Notes: a model not told the origin generated them from the sequence alone. A stretch of 64,000 nucleotides of DNA from Heloderma charlesbogerti (GCA_026122225.1 JANEZZ010002197.1:1302001-1366000), one strand, 5' to 3'. Shown: positions 9,800 through 21,941, counted from the stretch's first letter. Made by a program: numbers and translations.

Positions 9800-10395
9800 T
9801 CAATGGACAGCTCTACTTAAACCCTGTACATTCAAGATGCTTCTTCTCACATGTTGGTTGTTGCTGAGCATTACACTGGACCTTCTTTGTGTCTTTTGCA
9901 TGTGCACATGGAATATGGGGCTGGGCATGCAGCATCCTGCACATGCTCACAGGTCCTTTATTTCTTCTCTTCTGCAAAGGTAGATCTGTGAGCAGGAGGT
10001 GGCAGCGTTTTCCTGTATTGCTCTCAGGCCTTTCTTGAAGTTCAGCTCTAAGTGTTTTCATGTGCCTGTGAAGTTGTTGTGATTTTGGAAGGGGTTTGCT
10101 GGGTTGAAAGGAGCTCTTGAGCTCTGTTGACCTTCGCAAAGAACAAGCCCTGCCTTTTAATTAACCTGCATAACTTATCCATGTAAGTTGATTTAGCTCC
10201 TGATTAAGGGAACAGCCCCTAATCAAGAAAGGTCTTAATAGCTGAAATTAGGTTTGAGATCCTTCCATATCCACCTCTGTGCTTTGTCCCCTAATCCCAA
10301 GTGGGTTAAAGATTGATACACTGACTTGAGAGAAAGGCATTTTGCTCATGCTCAGAGATACTGGGCTGCATCCAAACTTAGTCATGTTTAGTGTA
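9800..10395. other. No gene recognised
   Basis: Unique-looking sequence. The piece at 10150-10260 is AT-rich with TTTTAATTAACC, CTGATTAAGGG and CCTAATCAAG and could be a non-coding conserved block, but this cannot be told from one genome. Confidence 0.35.
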
Positions 10396-10397
10396 TA

Positions 10398-10731
10398 CCA
10401 GGGGTAAGCTGTGGGCACATTTGGCAATTTGATAATTTGTCCTGGGCACCACCACAAAATGGCTGCCATGGGAGGCATGGCAAAGGACAAGTAACCTGCC
10501 CACAAGACTGAGTACAAGGCAGAGGTGAGGTCTGAGCTCCAACACGCTAAACTACTCTTTTGAACCCACAGTTTGTGGCACCAACAGAAACCTCTTTCAC
10601 AGCAATCCCAGCTGCCCGTAAGAAAATGTGTATATTTTTTAAAAAGTGGGAAGGGTGGGGCACTCTGGCGGGCACCAGGAAAGGTCTCCGAGGACAGACT
10701 GGCACCTGCAGGCACCATGTTGCCTACCCCT
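10398..10731. mobile_element. Non-autonomous hAT-like transposon (family H), copy 1
   Basis: Ends CCAGGGGTAAGCTGTGG and CCATGTTGCCTACCCCTG are inverted repeats. The interior (CACCACAAAATGGCTGCCATG, CAATCCCAGCTGCC) is collinear with 54963-55286. No coding capacity. The CAGGGG terminus and 8-bp flanks fit hAT. Confidence 0.7.
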
Positions 10732-10734
10732 GGG

Positions 10735-10845
10735 GTAGGCCTATTGAAATCTATGGGACCAAAGTTAGTGATGGCCAAATTAAGTCCCATTGATTTCAGT
10801 AGATCTACTCTAAATATGACTGAGTCTGGATCCAACCTGCTGTTA
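10735..10845. mobile_element. Palindromic MITE, family D
   Basis: Arms GGCCTATTGAAATCTATGGG and CCCATTGATTTCAGTAG are complementary; ends with CTGGATCCAACCTG. A second copy is at 20058-20165 (TTAATCTGGATCCAACCC). Confidence 0.55.
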
Positions 10846-11680
10846 TTGTTTCGCATGCTTTTCCGGCATTGAGCATGCGTTTGGAGGCTAGGCTTAAGTG
10901 GCGTTGGAGGAGCCAGGGCTCTGTTTCCATCCCCTCAAGCCTGTGATCCCACACTGTCCCTCTTGCCGTTCTCTTATTATTGAATTCCTGATTAATCTGA
11001 TGTCCCTGGAGATGCCATGGGTGTGGTTTGAAGAGTCTGCTTGCCTGCTGCTGTCTGTAGCTGCTCCTCCTCCCTCTGTTTGGAGACAAACAATCCCCAC
11101 GTCTCCCCCCCCCCCCCGCCACAAATTCCCGGGATTGGCTATCCCCATTTTCATCTAATCTGGAAACAGCTCTCCTCCCTCAGCTGCATGTAGGGCAGCT
11201 TCCCTCTCCCCGCTCCCCCCGCTGGGTGCAATACACGCTAATCCCTCAGCCCTGTACTTCTTTCTCCTATCTTTCAACCCTTCATTAATGCCCTATTTTG
11301 AAATGTGTTTGCTGTAATTTTTAGGCAGCGGTGCAAAGCGGAAGCAAGCATCTTGGTTCAGACCATCATATTTGCCCTGTGTATGTGTTTGCTGTTTGCT
11401 TTTGCCCTTGTGCACATTGGTTTTGCTTCTCCCCTCGTGCGCATAGGATTTTCACCTACAAGTCTTCGAAGTCAGGAACAGAAACAGTAGAAATGAAGGT
11501 CAAAGGGATGTTCTTGGAAGGAGCGACCCATTGCCTGTTTTCCCAAGCAATCTTTTTGTATTTTCCACGTATTGAGTGCCATGTTTTTGGCTGAAAGGCA
11601 AGATATAAATTGTATAGATAAATGCCTGAGAGCCATGTGAACTGCTTGGGCCTCTAGGCCTTTGGTCACAAAAGGGAATA

Positions 11681-11748
11681 GGTGTGTGTGTATGTGTATA
11701 TATCTCTCTATCTCTATCTCTACCTCTACCTCTATCTCTATATATATC
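11681..11748 (+). repeat. (GT)n/(TATC)n compound microsatellite
   Basis: GTGTGTGTGTATGTG followed by CTCTATCTCTATC-type repeats. Confidence 0.9.
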
Positions 11749-11759
11749 ATCAGCCCTTA

Positions 11760-11985
11760 CAATTGGTGGGTGACATGGAGCTACTGGTTTGGGAAGGCCT
11801 GATGTATAAGTACTAGACGTCTGGCCTCTATTGACGGCTGAGCAGAGCAATCCCTTCTGGGGCAGCATTTTACCTCCCCGGCCCCAGCTGCAAGAAATGA
11901 CCTTGGGGGCAAGGAGTTCCAGAGCTTGGGAGCAGCTACTGAGAAGGCCCTTTCTAAAATTCCTGCCAAATGTGCTTCAGGTGTT
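11760..11985 (-). mobile_element. L2 C-terminal coding fragment
   Basis: The minus strand retains the L2 C-terminal signature ERAFSVAAPKLWNSLP (compare ERAFSVVAPTLWHSLP in the 49-51 kb copy). Severely truncated and decayed. Confidence 0.7.
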
Positions 11986-12021
11986 GGTGGGGCAGAAGTA
12001 AATCCCTAGTGCAGATTTGTA

Positions 12022-12059
12022 AGGGTGCTTCCAGAGCGAGGACTTTTAGAGCGATGAGG
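12022..12059 (+). mobile_element. Family G transposon end, interrupted
   Basis: AGGGTGCTTCCAGAGCGAGG, the left terminus of the GGGTGCTTCCAGAC family, broken off where the next TA-flanked transposon begins. Confidence 0.5.
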
Positions 12060-12433
12060 TAGGGTGGTCACGTGTCTTCTTTTACGGAGGACAGTCCTCT
12101 ATTTGAAGGGCTGCCCAGTCCTAGTCTGGTATCAATAACAAGGGTCATCAGAAGGAAGAGCTGGGCCTTGAGGTTGCCCATCAACAGCACCTGGACAGCA
12201 GGCACACAAGTGGTCACCTGGTCACAGTCTTACACACTATGGTGAGATATACTGAATTTCTATTTAAATAATAATAATACTACTAATAATAATAATAATG
12301 ATGATGATGTCTAAATTTACACCTAGGCATATACATTAGCATGTGTAAATTTTATGCAAATAGACATCCTTTTTTGCCCTTTTTATGACGATGCATTTTC
12401 TCTTTCCTCCGTGATTCATAAGTGGTCACCCTA
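12060..12433. mobile_element. TA-flanked TIR transposon (family T), copy 2
   Basis: TA + GGGTGGTCACGTGTC ... AGTGGTCACCC + TA. Shares GGACAGTCCTCTATTTG, CATCAACAGCACCTGGACAG and ACATTAGCATGTG with the 15925 copy. Includes an (ATA)n run at 12266-12310. Confidence 0.7.
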
Positions 12434-12460
12434 GGTGAGGGTGCTAATTCATTAAGCAGG

Positions 12461-12525
12461 AGGCTGGACTCGATGGTCTTGTAGGCCCCTTCCAACCCTA
12501 CTATTCTATGATTCTAAGATTCTGT
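12461..12525 (+). mobile_element. CR1 3' tail
   Basis: GGCTGGACTCGATGGTCTTG ... CCTTCCAACCCTACTATTC, then ATGATTCTAAGATTCTG. Only the last ~65 bp of a CR1. Confidence 0.8.
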
Positions 12526-12529
12526 TATT

Positions 12530-14344
12530 CAACATATCTCATAACTGTGAGCCACACAAAGATTGTGGACTCACCTTCCCCCCTCCCTGCACATGCTGAT
12601 AGCTCAAAAGATGAACGGGGGGCAAGCAGGATCATGGTGTATATTTTTTTAAAAAGTAGTCCAAAACAGGTGTGAAATCTCTGCCCTTGCTGACTCTCCT
12701 TTTCGATTCGTCCCCCTGCTTCTATTCCTAGCATAGCATTGCAGTGCAAAGAGGTATGTGAGGGGATAACTACTGTTTAGTTGTGCAGGTAGAAAATAAC
12801 ATTTCTTGGTTGTGCTAGCCTCACCTCTCTTCCTTGAGCTAAGTTTAGCACCACGCCCTCCCATCAGTGACCATGCTGAAGAAGCAGATATGATGTAATA
12901 ATGTAATAAATAAAGGTGCCTCTGAACATACACAGAGTGGCTTTCCTTTGGCACTGAATTGCTGCCTGAACCCACACACTTAGACTTTAGCAGCAGAGGT
13001 CTGTGGCAGGGCCCCCATGCACGCCCAAGTCCTGCCAGTTCCTTTTCTGACCTACGTTGACAACTCTGTGCAAGACGGGCCCAAAACAGAGGCCTGCAAA
13101 GTTACCTATGTGCAATAAGGAAATGTGTGTTGTGATCATCCTGAGAGACGAATACAGTGCAGAGGAGGAGGGGGAAATTTGTGATGGTGGTTGTTCTTTT
13201 GGTTCAAAGAAAGTCAGTAAAATTGCAGTTTTTAAGCCTGGCCCATCTACACTGACAGTGTTCTGAGAACAAGTTCTGTACCTCTGTTATGATGGTACTC
13301 TTGTATCACTGCTGAAGTGTATTTCATAACTCCATGCCAGCAACTTCTACCATTGCTGTCTGGACACAGGGCCGACCCTCTAGGCAGAGACTGTGGCTTC
13401 TGCAGTTTGTACAGCACCTTGTACATTCCTGGAGTGAACAGCTCCTCTTCATAGGAGCTTGTCAGCATGTTCTGGTCTGGTTGGGGCTTGACATGCGATA
13501 TTTCTTGAGCTGATTTTCACTGTTGCAGCACTGGGCTGACACTCCCTTCTCCCTCCCCACCAATGTTGGAGGTCTCTCCTAGGCCCTGCAAGCATGAATT
13601 GAACTGAGTTTCGCATTGGCCACTTCCTCTTCTGTCCCCACTACGTCTCCACCGCAGTCTGATTCCTGCAAAAATCTTGCTTGGTGAACTCTGTTAGTAC
13701 ATCATGGATACGAGGGCTTTATGCTGATGCAACTCCATGACTCGGAAACGTTCTTGCACCTGAACCTGTGTTGTTGTTGTGCTTTGTACCAGGCTGTAAG
13801 CAAATGCTAAATAGTAAGCTTTAGGCAGCAGTAATTTTAGCTAGCTCAGGAAAGCCCTCAAAATATGGGTCAGCATAGGGTATCCATAAGCCTTAATCTG
13901 TTCCTGCCTTCTTGTCTCCTGTAAGAGAGACATCCCTTCTCCCCACCCCATGCTGCTGTCAGCTGAACCTGCTTTCCCTTGTTTATCCAGGATTGCAACT
14001 GATCTGATCTAAGCGCTAGTCCTTAGTAACCCTTTCAGAGCCATTCTGATGAAGGCTGGATTAAGACATGGTCTAATTGGGCTGCAGCCCAGGGCCCGCT
14101 ATCTCAGGAGGCCTGCATGTGTTCTAGGCCCACCTCCAAAATGTTCTTACAGCACAGTATTTGGTTTCTGCCCTCTGTTATGATGTCCTCCCGCTTCTCC
14201 ACATTTACTGCTCATGTGTACAAAGGGGACAGTCTGTGCTTTCCTTTTGGAGCCTCTTGCCCAGAGATGGGCCGGGTAGCATCCCGGATCCTTTAAAATG
14301 ACCAATCCCTTTTAAATAAAACTCTGTCTTTGGTTTATAAAAAT
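12530..14344. other. 1.8 kb without recognised features
   Basis: No convincing exon, RNA gene or repeat. Short open stretches (for example 13057-13266) lack similarity I recognise and have no splice-flanked structure. Confidence 0.45.
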
Positions 14345-14425
14345 ATTGGGGCCACTTGGTCATGCTTGCTGTGGATGATGGGAGTTGTAGTTCCAACACA
14401 TCTGGTGGGCGGCAAGTTGAGGACG
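14345..14425. mobile_element. Half of a family A MITE
   Basis: GATGGGAGTTGTAGTTCCAACACATCTGG without its partner arm; a broken copy. Confidence 0.6.
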
Positions 14426-14647
14426 TCTGCCCTATGCAGAAGTTCACAGTCAATGTATGGATGCTAACCACTAAATATCTCCAACTGCTTAGAGACACTT
14501 TTAAATATAATAAGCGGTATCTAAATCTATTAAATAATAAAAATGTCAGGAGCGGAGTGAAGGAAGTCATGTCAGCAGTACAGTTCTACAATTCCTTATA
14601 TTTAAAGAAAACCTTTCATGTCTTCAATGCGTAAAGGGGTCTTTAAA

Positions 14648-14990
14648 AAAAAGGTGTCCCCAACCAGTCGTGTCCGACTCTAGGGTGCAGTGCTCATCCC
14701 CGTTTCTAAGCCGAAGAGCCAGCGCTGTCCGAAGACGCTTCCGTGGTCATGTGGCCGGCATGACTGAACACCGATGTGCACGGAACGCTGTCACCTTTCC
14801 TGCCGAGGCAGTACCTATTTATCTACTTGCAATTTCTTGCTTTTGAACTGCTAGGTTGGCAGGAGCTGGGACTGAAGACGGGAGCTCACTCCGTCACGCG
14901 GCACTCGGGTCTCGAACTGCTGACCTGCCGACCTTCCGGTCGGCAGTTCAGCCGTCTTAACCACTAAGCCACCGCGGATGGCTTAGTGCG
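14648..14990 (-). mobile_element. Sauria SINE, copy 1
   Basis: On the minus strand: tRNA-like head GGTGGCTTAGTGGTTAAGAC (A box), the B-box region, the tRNA-unrelated body, and the 3' tail GAGTCGGACACGACTGG (complement of 14668-14684), then AAGGTG/CACCTTTTTT. The tail word GAGTCGGACACGACT is identical to the BovB 3' end at 9551-9565, as expected for a SINE mobilised by BovB. Nearly full length, about 340 bp. Confidence 0.92.
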
Positions 14991-14999
14991 GTCTTTAGG

Positions 15000-15920
15000 G
15001 TTTGTTAATTCTAGGAATGCTCAGAAATGATGTTCTGCTAAGTTACGTAGAAATTTCCAGGAATTAAATTTACTTTAGAGTAAATTTGGGTTGGCTGTTG
15101 ATCTGTGGATAGTGCGTAATGGCGGTAGGTTTCTTGCTGCCGGTGGGGTGGGGGGCGTGTTGACAGTCCTGAGGCTGTGGGGAATATATGGTAACGCTGG
15201 TTCTGATTTTGCAGCTTGCAGCACAGGAAGAACAAGAGTTTGAAAAATGAAATTGACATTTAAATACTCTTTTTCTATTATTATTAAAAACATATGTTGG
15301 CAGGAGTGTACCTACCAGATGCTTGGTTTAAAAATTAATTAGCATATTGTTTGCCACATACGGTCTTACTGCTATATAATAAAAAAGTAATACAGTACAA
15401 TATAGCAAAATTTAAATGGACAGAAAAGCCATGGTTGGGGGGAAAAACCCCAGTATAAACAGTTTCCAAGAAAATATATGTGGAGACAAGTGTTATTTCT
15501 GAATTATTCAAAACTAGCCCTCCCACCCCCCTGACCCAAATCTCCAAATCAAACAGCTGAGTACAGCGGGCTGCCAAATTGCTAACTTCCATCTTGATGT
15601 CTAAAACCTGTTCCTAGCAGTGCATTCTCCAGAATACCTTAAGGGTGGGGGTGGGAAAAAAGCATGGGGAAGCACTAAAAATGAGAGAGAGAGAGAGAAA
15701 TCAGCAAGGTGGTTGTTGAAGCTGCCTGAGGATGTGAGGAAAAAATATACAGGAAAATAAAAAAAAAATAGCACTGAGGGAGGAAAAGCAGAGAAATGTT
15801 GATTGCTTATCTTGATACTACTTCTATCTCTTCATTTCCCAGTGGGAGAGGCCAGCATTGACCAAAATAATGGATAAGTCCGGGCCTATCCTGGAGCAGT
15901 GTTGGGTAGGCTTGGCTTAC
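15000..15920. other. No gene recognised
   Basis: AT-rich sequence with a short (GA)n at 15684-15699 and an A-rich tract near 15750-15770. No coding or classified repeat. Confidence 0.4.
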
Positions 15921-15924
15921 CTGC

Positions 15925-16285
15925 TAGGGTGGCCATGTGTCTTCCTTTACACAGGACAGTCCCCTATTTGAGGTGCTGCCGGAGGATTCTGTTTTGAAGT
16001 CCTCCATGTGAAGGGCTGTCCAGTCGAAGTCTGGTATAAATATCAAGAACCGTCAGAAGCTTGAAGCTGCCCATCAACAGCACCTGGGCAGCAGACTGAC
16101 CAGGTTACTTGGTCCAAGCCTTTCACACAGTGATGGAATGTACTGTATTTCTTCTTCAGTTCTAATAATTATTTCTAAATGTGTAACTATATGTATACAT
16201 TAGCATATGCAAAGTTATGCGAATCACTGTCCTCCTTTGTCCATTTTTTTTGTTTCTTGGTGATGGATTTCCTTTTGGTGGGGGG
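15925..16285. mobile_element. TA-flanked TIR transposon (family T), copy 3
   Basis: Starts TAGGGTGGCCATGTGTCTTC and is collinear with 12060-12433 (CATCAACAGCACCTGGGCAG, ACATTAGCATATGC). The right inverted repeat is not recognisable, so the end is approximate. Confidence 0.6.
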
Positions 16286-16383
16286 ATTCAAAAGTCAGTT
16301 CCCTGCGATCTAGGCCTATCCTGAAATTAGCCCTTGGTAATTCACTCTTTCCCTTAAGTTTGTCACACATAACATCCGTTGAA

Positions 16384-16556
16384 GTGGGTGGCTCTGATGT
16401 CAGTGGGATGGTGAATCCGCTTCGGGTTTCAGTCAGAACCAGTCAGAATTCTAAAGGAGCTCTGCAAGGTCCTTGGAGAGGTCCTTTAGAATTCTGACTG
16501 GTACTGACTGAAACCCGGCGTGGGTTCACAGCCCCATTGACCTCGGAGCCACCCGC
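16384..16556. repeat. 173-bp near-perfect palindrome
   Basis: Left arm GGGTGGCTCTGATGTCAGTG ... CAGTCAGAATTCTAAAGGA; right arm TCCTTTAGAATTCTGACTG ... CATTGACCTCGGAGCCACCC. The arms are about 75 bp with a loop of about 20 bp at 16462-16482. Probably a MITE, but no other copy is evident here. Confidence 0.8.
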
Positions 16557-16984
16557 CTCCAGTGCATAACACTGCTTTCTCTGACGTGTGAGCACATGTG
16601 AATATGAATTCCCGGTTGGAGTAGGGGCCCACTGCAGCCTGCTAGGCCAGGGCCCATCATGGCCTTGAACTGGCCCTGTTTCTGACACACTGGAACTTGG
16701 TCCAGCTTAGCACCCTAAGCCTGCCCCCTCCTGCCTGTTTTCTCTCATGGGAGAAGAAAGTTCATCCTGTTGAACACCCACCAGAACTGGAGCTCCGTTC
16801 TCTCCCACCTCACAAGAGACAAGATGGGAGAGATGCAGTGTGGTGGAGAAGCAAAACGAGTGACAGGAATTTGTTTGCCTTATCCAGGCCCCACTCCTGT
16901 GTAAATGGGGCTTGTGGCATATGAACAACAGTCTCAAACATGGGCATGGAAGCAATAGAATAATGTGCACTTCTTTAAAAAAAA

Positions 16985-17440
16985 AAATTAGTTTATTAAA
17001 GAAGTTTATTTATTTATTGTATTTTTATCCCGCTTCTCAGCCAAAAAAGGCTCCTGGAGTGGCTTACAATCAATGAACAAAGAAGACAGTCCCTGCCTGC
17101 AGGCTTACAATCTAAAAAAGACACGACACACAAGGAAAGGGCAATGGGGAGGGGAGAGGGAAGAACAAGAATTAGGTAGATGGTCAGCAGGGCTGGTGGG
17201 ATGGCCCTGTTCCCCCCTCTCATCTCCCAAAGGAGGGGCAGTCCAACTGGAGCAGGCCCTGATGTTCGCTGCTCCTTCTTCCCCACAGGGCCATGGATTG
17301 TATTCAGGTATGCAGAAAAGCCCAATTATCCCTCCCTTCCTCCCTGTCAAACACATGGCACAAACATCAGACTACACAGGAAGTTATACACCAAGATGAA
17401 GGACAAATACAAGATCCAGAAGACAGCGGAGCTGTTGGCT
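16985..17440. repeat. Unclassified interspersed-repeat-like segment
   Basis: Begins with an A/T-rich TTTATTTATTTATTGTA segment and TATCCCGCTTCTCAGCC, then GGCTTACAATCAATGAACAA and CTGCCTGCAGGCTTACAATC. This resembles a minus-strand retroposon 3' UTR, but the family is not recognised. Confidence 0.4.
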
Positions 17441-17944
17441 TGACTTATGCTGTCAATAATACAATGCCTGCCACTCCTCATCCTACTCTCTAAGCTGCTA
17501 GTCACTGCAATGAAACTTCTGTTTCTTGAGAAAAATAAAACCAGGAGGAAGGGTGGCGGGAGAAAGAGAAGGGGGAAAAGAGAGAAACAAAGATACCACC
17601 CGTTCATGAACTGCTGGATGACCTGATCTTAGCCAGTGTCTAAACTTCTAGAGTGCATGCCACCAGTTTAACCGTTGTATTGCAGAGATACCTATGGTAT
17701 GCTGATCTGAAATAATCTGTATGTGTGTCTCCAGCCCAGAGATGCACAGCTTGTTCAACACGACATCGCATTCCTTTCGACAGCAGCTATTTTCAGCCCC
17801 TGCTTCCTCGCTGTGTACTGAATTTATAGCTATCCCACTTATTTATTTTTTAATTGGAATTTATCATCTGCTTTTCTATTCATACACATTCTCAAAGTGG
17901 GCAGCAAAAAAGCTTTTTTAAAAAGTAAAATTTAGAGTGATACT

Positions 17945-18325
17945 TAAAAACAACAGTAATTAACACTTTTATTCATGAACTTAAAAAAACCCCATTCTTA
18001 TGCTGGTGTTCAGTTGAACAAGGCACTCTGAATGGCTCACAAAAGTCATAAAAACAATATCAAGTAAAATGACACGGAAGGCAGCAGAACAGTAAAACCA
18101 GAGTGGAGTGATTATAAACCAGCAGGCCCAGTAAAAAAAAACACCCAATGGATTAAATTCCAGTTTAGATGTCACGCTGGAAAGCCTGGGTAAATTAATT
18201 TTTTTTTAAAGACTTCAAACTTGTCTGCAGGCAAGTCTCTCTGTAGAGGACATTTCACATGCTGGATTCCACAACTGAGAAGGCCCTTCCACTGTTCACT
18301 TAGTGACTACAAGCTGAAGAATAAA
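17945..18325 (-). mobile_element. Old L2 3' fragment
   Basis: Minus-strand L2 3' UTR and C-terminal coding remnant; the complement of CACAACTGAGAAGGCCCTTCC is the ERAFS region. Heavily decayed. Confidence 0.55.
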
Positions 18326-18354
18326 AACGGAAGAAGCTCCATTATTTACCCTAA

Positions 18355-18965
18355 ACACAATCAATTTATTTATTAAAGAATTTTTAACTGCTTTCAGGGC
18401 ACATTGCCTTTATAAGGTAGTGAGCAGAAAATTCAAGACAAAATAAAATGCTATATGAAATCACAGATTAAAAGCACACTCTACCTCCAAATACAAAAAA
18501 GAGAGAAGAAACAATGAATCAAAATGCATCAGTTAATAAAACATGGATTAGAATAAAAACATCTTAAGAGCTCTCTTAAAAATCAACAACACTGGGACCA
18601 CACGTATTTCCAGGGAGGAGGGAATTCCACAAATGTAGGGCCACCACCAAGATGACCCTGTCACTGGTACCAGCCAATCCACTATTTCTTGCTGACGGGC
18701 CAGAGAACATGGCTTCAGAAGCTGATCTCAAAGTTCTGGTAGACTCATACTAGTGCTGGGCTTTAAGAGTAAGAACCAGCACAGTGAACTTAGTCTGTAA
18801 GCACATTAATAACCTGTGTGAGCTCTTTCAGTATTAGTGTTATATGCTCCTGTCAGTTTTCCATCATTAGCTTGTCAGGCTGCTGCATTCTGAACCAACA
18901 GACACTTCTGAAATATTTTCAATGGCAGTCCCACATAGAGCACATTGCAGTAGTCCAATCAGTAT
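18355..18965 (-). mobile_element. Old L2 fragment (3' UTR and RT C-terminus)
   Basis: Complementary to the L2 C-terminal order: GGGAATTCCACAAATGTAGGGCC (WNS-type block), then CATAGAGCACATTGCAGTAGTCC (complement of the LDYCNALYVG codons) at the far end. Multiple indels. Confidence 0.6.
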
Positions 18966-19773
18966 GGGATGTTATGCCATCTCTTTTTAGGGTTGCCAGT
19001 TCATGTTTTCAGAAATATTGTTCTCTCTGTGAAGCCAACTTGGGGGGAACCAGAGCAGAACATAATGTTTATTGGCATTTCAGACCCCAGTGTTGGCCAT
19101 TTGACACGGCATGAGGTTTTAATTGATTGGATCAGTAAAATGCTGGCTGGTTGACAAATCTGTCTGTATCTAATGGACTGACACAGTGCTCTAATGTACG
19201 TTGGAAGTTCTAAAAATGTTACTACTTTGGGAATAAGGTGAGTGACAATTAAAACATAGATACTTGAGATTCAAATGCAAAGGTGTGCTTTGAGATTCAT
19301 AGCTTGGTAATATTTCAGAAATTCTTTGAGAGGGAAATGCTCTATTTTTGTGTGTTCACTACTGTACAGTGAACTTTTAATTCATGGTTGTATGTATTCC
19401 ATGGTCAAACTGTGCAAGCTCTGAAGTTGGTACTGGGTATAACATTCAGCATCTTGAAAGATCTCATTTTCATAAAAGAAAGAAAGAAAAAGAAATGACA
19501 AGTTTCTAGCTGTTAAGGCTGCAGTGATACTCTTAAAAGCGTAGAGGCAATGCTGGGTGAAATTTCAGGCGCCTAAAATGAAATTGAGCAGAATTATTGA
19601 AGGGCAGAATTCAGTGCTCAGCGTAGCTACCTGCATCTCCCATAAACCATGCAAATTAATTAAATACATTTAACTCTGTGCAAATAAAGCAGTTACACAG
19701 ATTGCAGCTTTTCCTGGTGCAGAAAATGTACTTGTTTGTAGCTCAAGAGTATACAGACCCCTGCCAGTGTTCA

Positions 19774-19830
19774 TTTGATGTAAAGTAAGTAATTCGATGT
19801 AAAGTAAGTAATTTGATGTAAAGTAAGTAA
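19774..19830 (+). repeat. 19-bp tandem repeat, three units
   Basis: Unit TTTGATGTAAAGTAAGTAA at 19774, 19793 (one mismatch, C for T) and 19812. Each unit contains AAAGTAAGT, close to a consensus 5' splice site. Confidence 0.95.
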
Positions 19831-19863
19831 TGGTTTTGCTCTGTCTAAATTTGAAGAGTATGG

Positions 19864-20055
19864 GTTGGATCCAGATCCACTGAACTTACTTCTGAGTAAG
19901 CATGCATAATGTTTGTGGTGTAAAAGTGAACATTTTGGGTTGTAAGAGTTTGCGTCTAATAGGGTGCAGTCCTTTGCACGTCTCCTTGGAAGCACAGTAC
20001 ACTGAGTTCAGCAGGGCTTACTCCCAGGTAAGTATGTCCAGGATTGCAGCCTAAG
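19864..20055. mobile_element. Palindromic MITE family C
   Basis: ACTTACTTCTGAGTAAGCATGC on one side and GGGCTTACTCCCAGGTAAG with GGATTGCAGCC on the other. Confidence 0.55.
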
Positions 20056-20057
20056 TT

Positions 20058-20165
20058 AGTTGCACTTTGGTCCCATTAATTTCAATGTGAAACCTGAATC
20101 ATGACTTAGTTGCCATCAGAATTAATGGGACTTAAGTGTGACAAACTTAATCTGGATCCAACCCT
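20058..20165. mobile_element. Palindromic MITE family D
   Basis: TGGTCCCATTAATTTCAATG faces AGAATTAATGGGACTTAAG; ends CTGGATCCAACCC. Confidence 0.55.
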
Positions 20166-20496
20166 GTGCCATTGCGGTGGTTCTGGTGTATTTCATGCAG
20201 AGGGTAACCTCCAGCCCTGGCCCAATCTGGGTTGCCCAGTCAGGGCACAGAGGGCTGGAAACCTTTGTAGCTTCCTCCACAGACCCATCCCCTGACCTGG
20301 GGAGAGGAACCCTCATGTTATCTCCGATCTCTGATTGGAGATAACAGGGGGATTTCCCTGCATGCTGCTTGTCCTCCCAGTGGGTGGGACTTGGAGGTGT
20401 CCCCCATCCCGTTGACATCATCTGGCCTGCCAGCTTGGTCCAGGGGCTTCTGGACCGAATCAAGTTGCCCACCCCCTGACACATGCAGAGGTCTGG

Positions 20497-20560
20497 ATTT
20501 ATGAAGCTGCTTTATACTGAGTTAAACTGTCAGTCCTGATGGGATTATTTAGTAATGATG
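20497..20560 (-). mobile_element. tRNA-SINE 3' end fragment
   Basis: GAAGCTGCTTTATACTGAGT is the complement of the squamate tRNA-SINE 3' end (ACTCAGTATAAAGCAGCTTC). Confidence 0.5.
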
Positions 20561-21084
20561 CCTCCTGTTAGAAAGTCAGTTAGCAGAGAAGAAACCGAAG
20601 GCAAAACAGAATTAGCGTTTGCCAGCCCCACATGCACACAGAGGCTATCTTAGAACAATGAAAGGAGATCACACCCCTCTTTAGTGAAGAAAAGGTGAAA
20701 TAGTTTTACTCACAAATGTTCTTACGTAAAAAATGCAGTTATAACATAGAGTTTCAGAAAGAGTTTGTTCAATCTATTTTGTGTTCCATTACACAGGCAG
20801 GAGTGAGAGAGCAAACACATGTGATCCTAGCAATGGTGGAAGTCGGGGGGGCGGTGGAAGTCAGAGGGGGGGCGGGAGGAAGGGGAGGAGCAAAAGGAAG
20901 AAATCACAGGAAACCACATTGTAGACTATAGAGATCCAAAGCCTAGTTTTGGTCAAAAAAATTCTAACTAAGTGCAACACTGCCCCCTTCCAGTAACTTG
21001 CAGTATTCCCGACAAGTCCTTCTAGCCCACTGTTGTCTATTACCAATCAGGATGTGCCAATTTGATCACATTTCAGTTGTATTA

Positions 21085-21660
21085 AACAAGCTTTATTGGC
21101 TGTCTGTCTGTTTCTGGGTGCAGTTCAAGCCAGGTTGGAACCAGCACCTGGCATCTTTGAACCTCCGCCGGGGCCGCAGTACCCACTGATGTCTGCCCAG
21201 GGACCCCCTTTAATTTTTTTCCCTGGCTAGGTGCTCCAAGCAGCACTGGGCGGCCGGGTCTCTCCACCATTTTAATTTCCCACAATGGTCCTGACTTGGT
21301 GTTGCTCTGAGGCATTGGGGGGATTACAGTGGTGGCTAGACCCAGCCGCGCACCACGGCTCAGAGTGCTGGCCCTGGATTCAAAGTGGTGTTTTATATCT
21401 TTAAAATCCCAAGTGGGATGGAGATCCCCTGGGTACTTGAAGAACATCCATCTTTAATATGAACCTGCCTGTAACTGATGATCTGCTTTGGAGATTCTTC
21501 AGGTGCCTCTGCCATCAGAGAAAAAAAGTGGGTCGTGACCAGGGAGAGGGCCTTCTCAGTGCTGGCACCCTGTTTGTAGAATATCCTTCCTGGGGACATT
21601 CAGCAGGCACCAACTGTGGAGATAACACATTCAGATCTTTTTATTCTAATCTCGGAGGCT
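21085..21660 (+). mobile_element. Old L2 C-terminal fragment, split
   Basis: 21085-21180 gives LYWLSVCFWVQFK (the HWLPVVFRAKFK block) and 21530-21610 gives REGLLSAGTL-type remnants of the C-terminus. The interval 21200-21370 is unrelated and may be another insertion. Boundaries are approximate. Confidence 0.5.
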
Positions 21661-21941
21661 GAGCTAGGGCTCTACAGAGGGGGAGGGAAGGAAGCTGGGG
21701 ATAGCTCATATATCTACTTCTCCAGTCCCCTCACTTCCCTGCCCACAGGACCGCCCCCTTTCTGTCCTCTCCATGGTTGCCTTTGCACGGTCGGAGAGGC
21801 AGCCTGTGTGGTTCTTTCTGAGCAGCTGCAAGGGGGAGGGGAGCTCGGACTCCTGGGCCCGAGTTTGGAGTGCTGTTTCTGATCTCGGAATCCGAACTAT
21901 CCAAGAGTTCCCCAGATGCTGTCCATAGGATTGCTCTCTTA

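Noticed and set aside
19774..19830. CRISPR-like direct repeats
   Set aside because: Three units are directly abutting with no spacers, in vertebrate DNA; a minisatellite.
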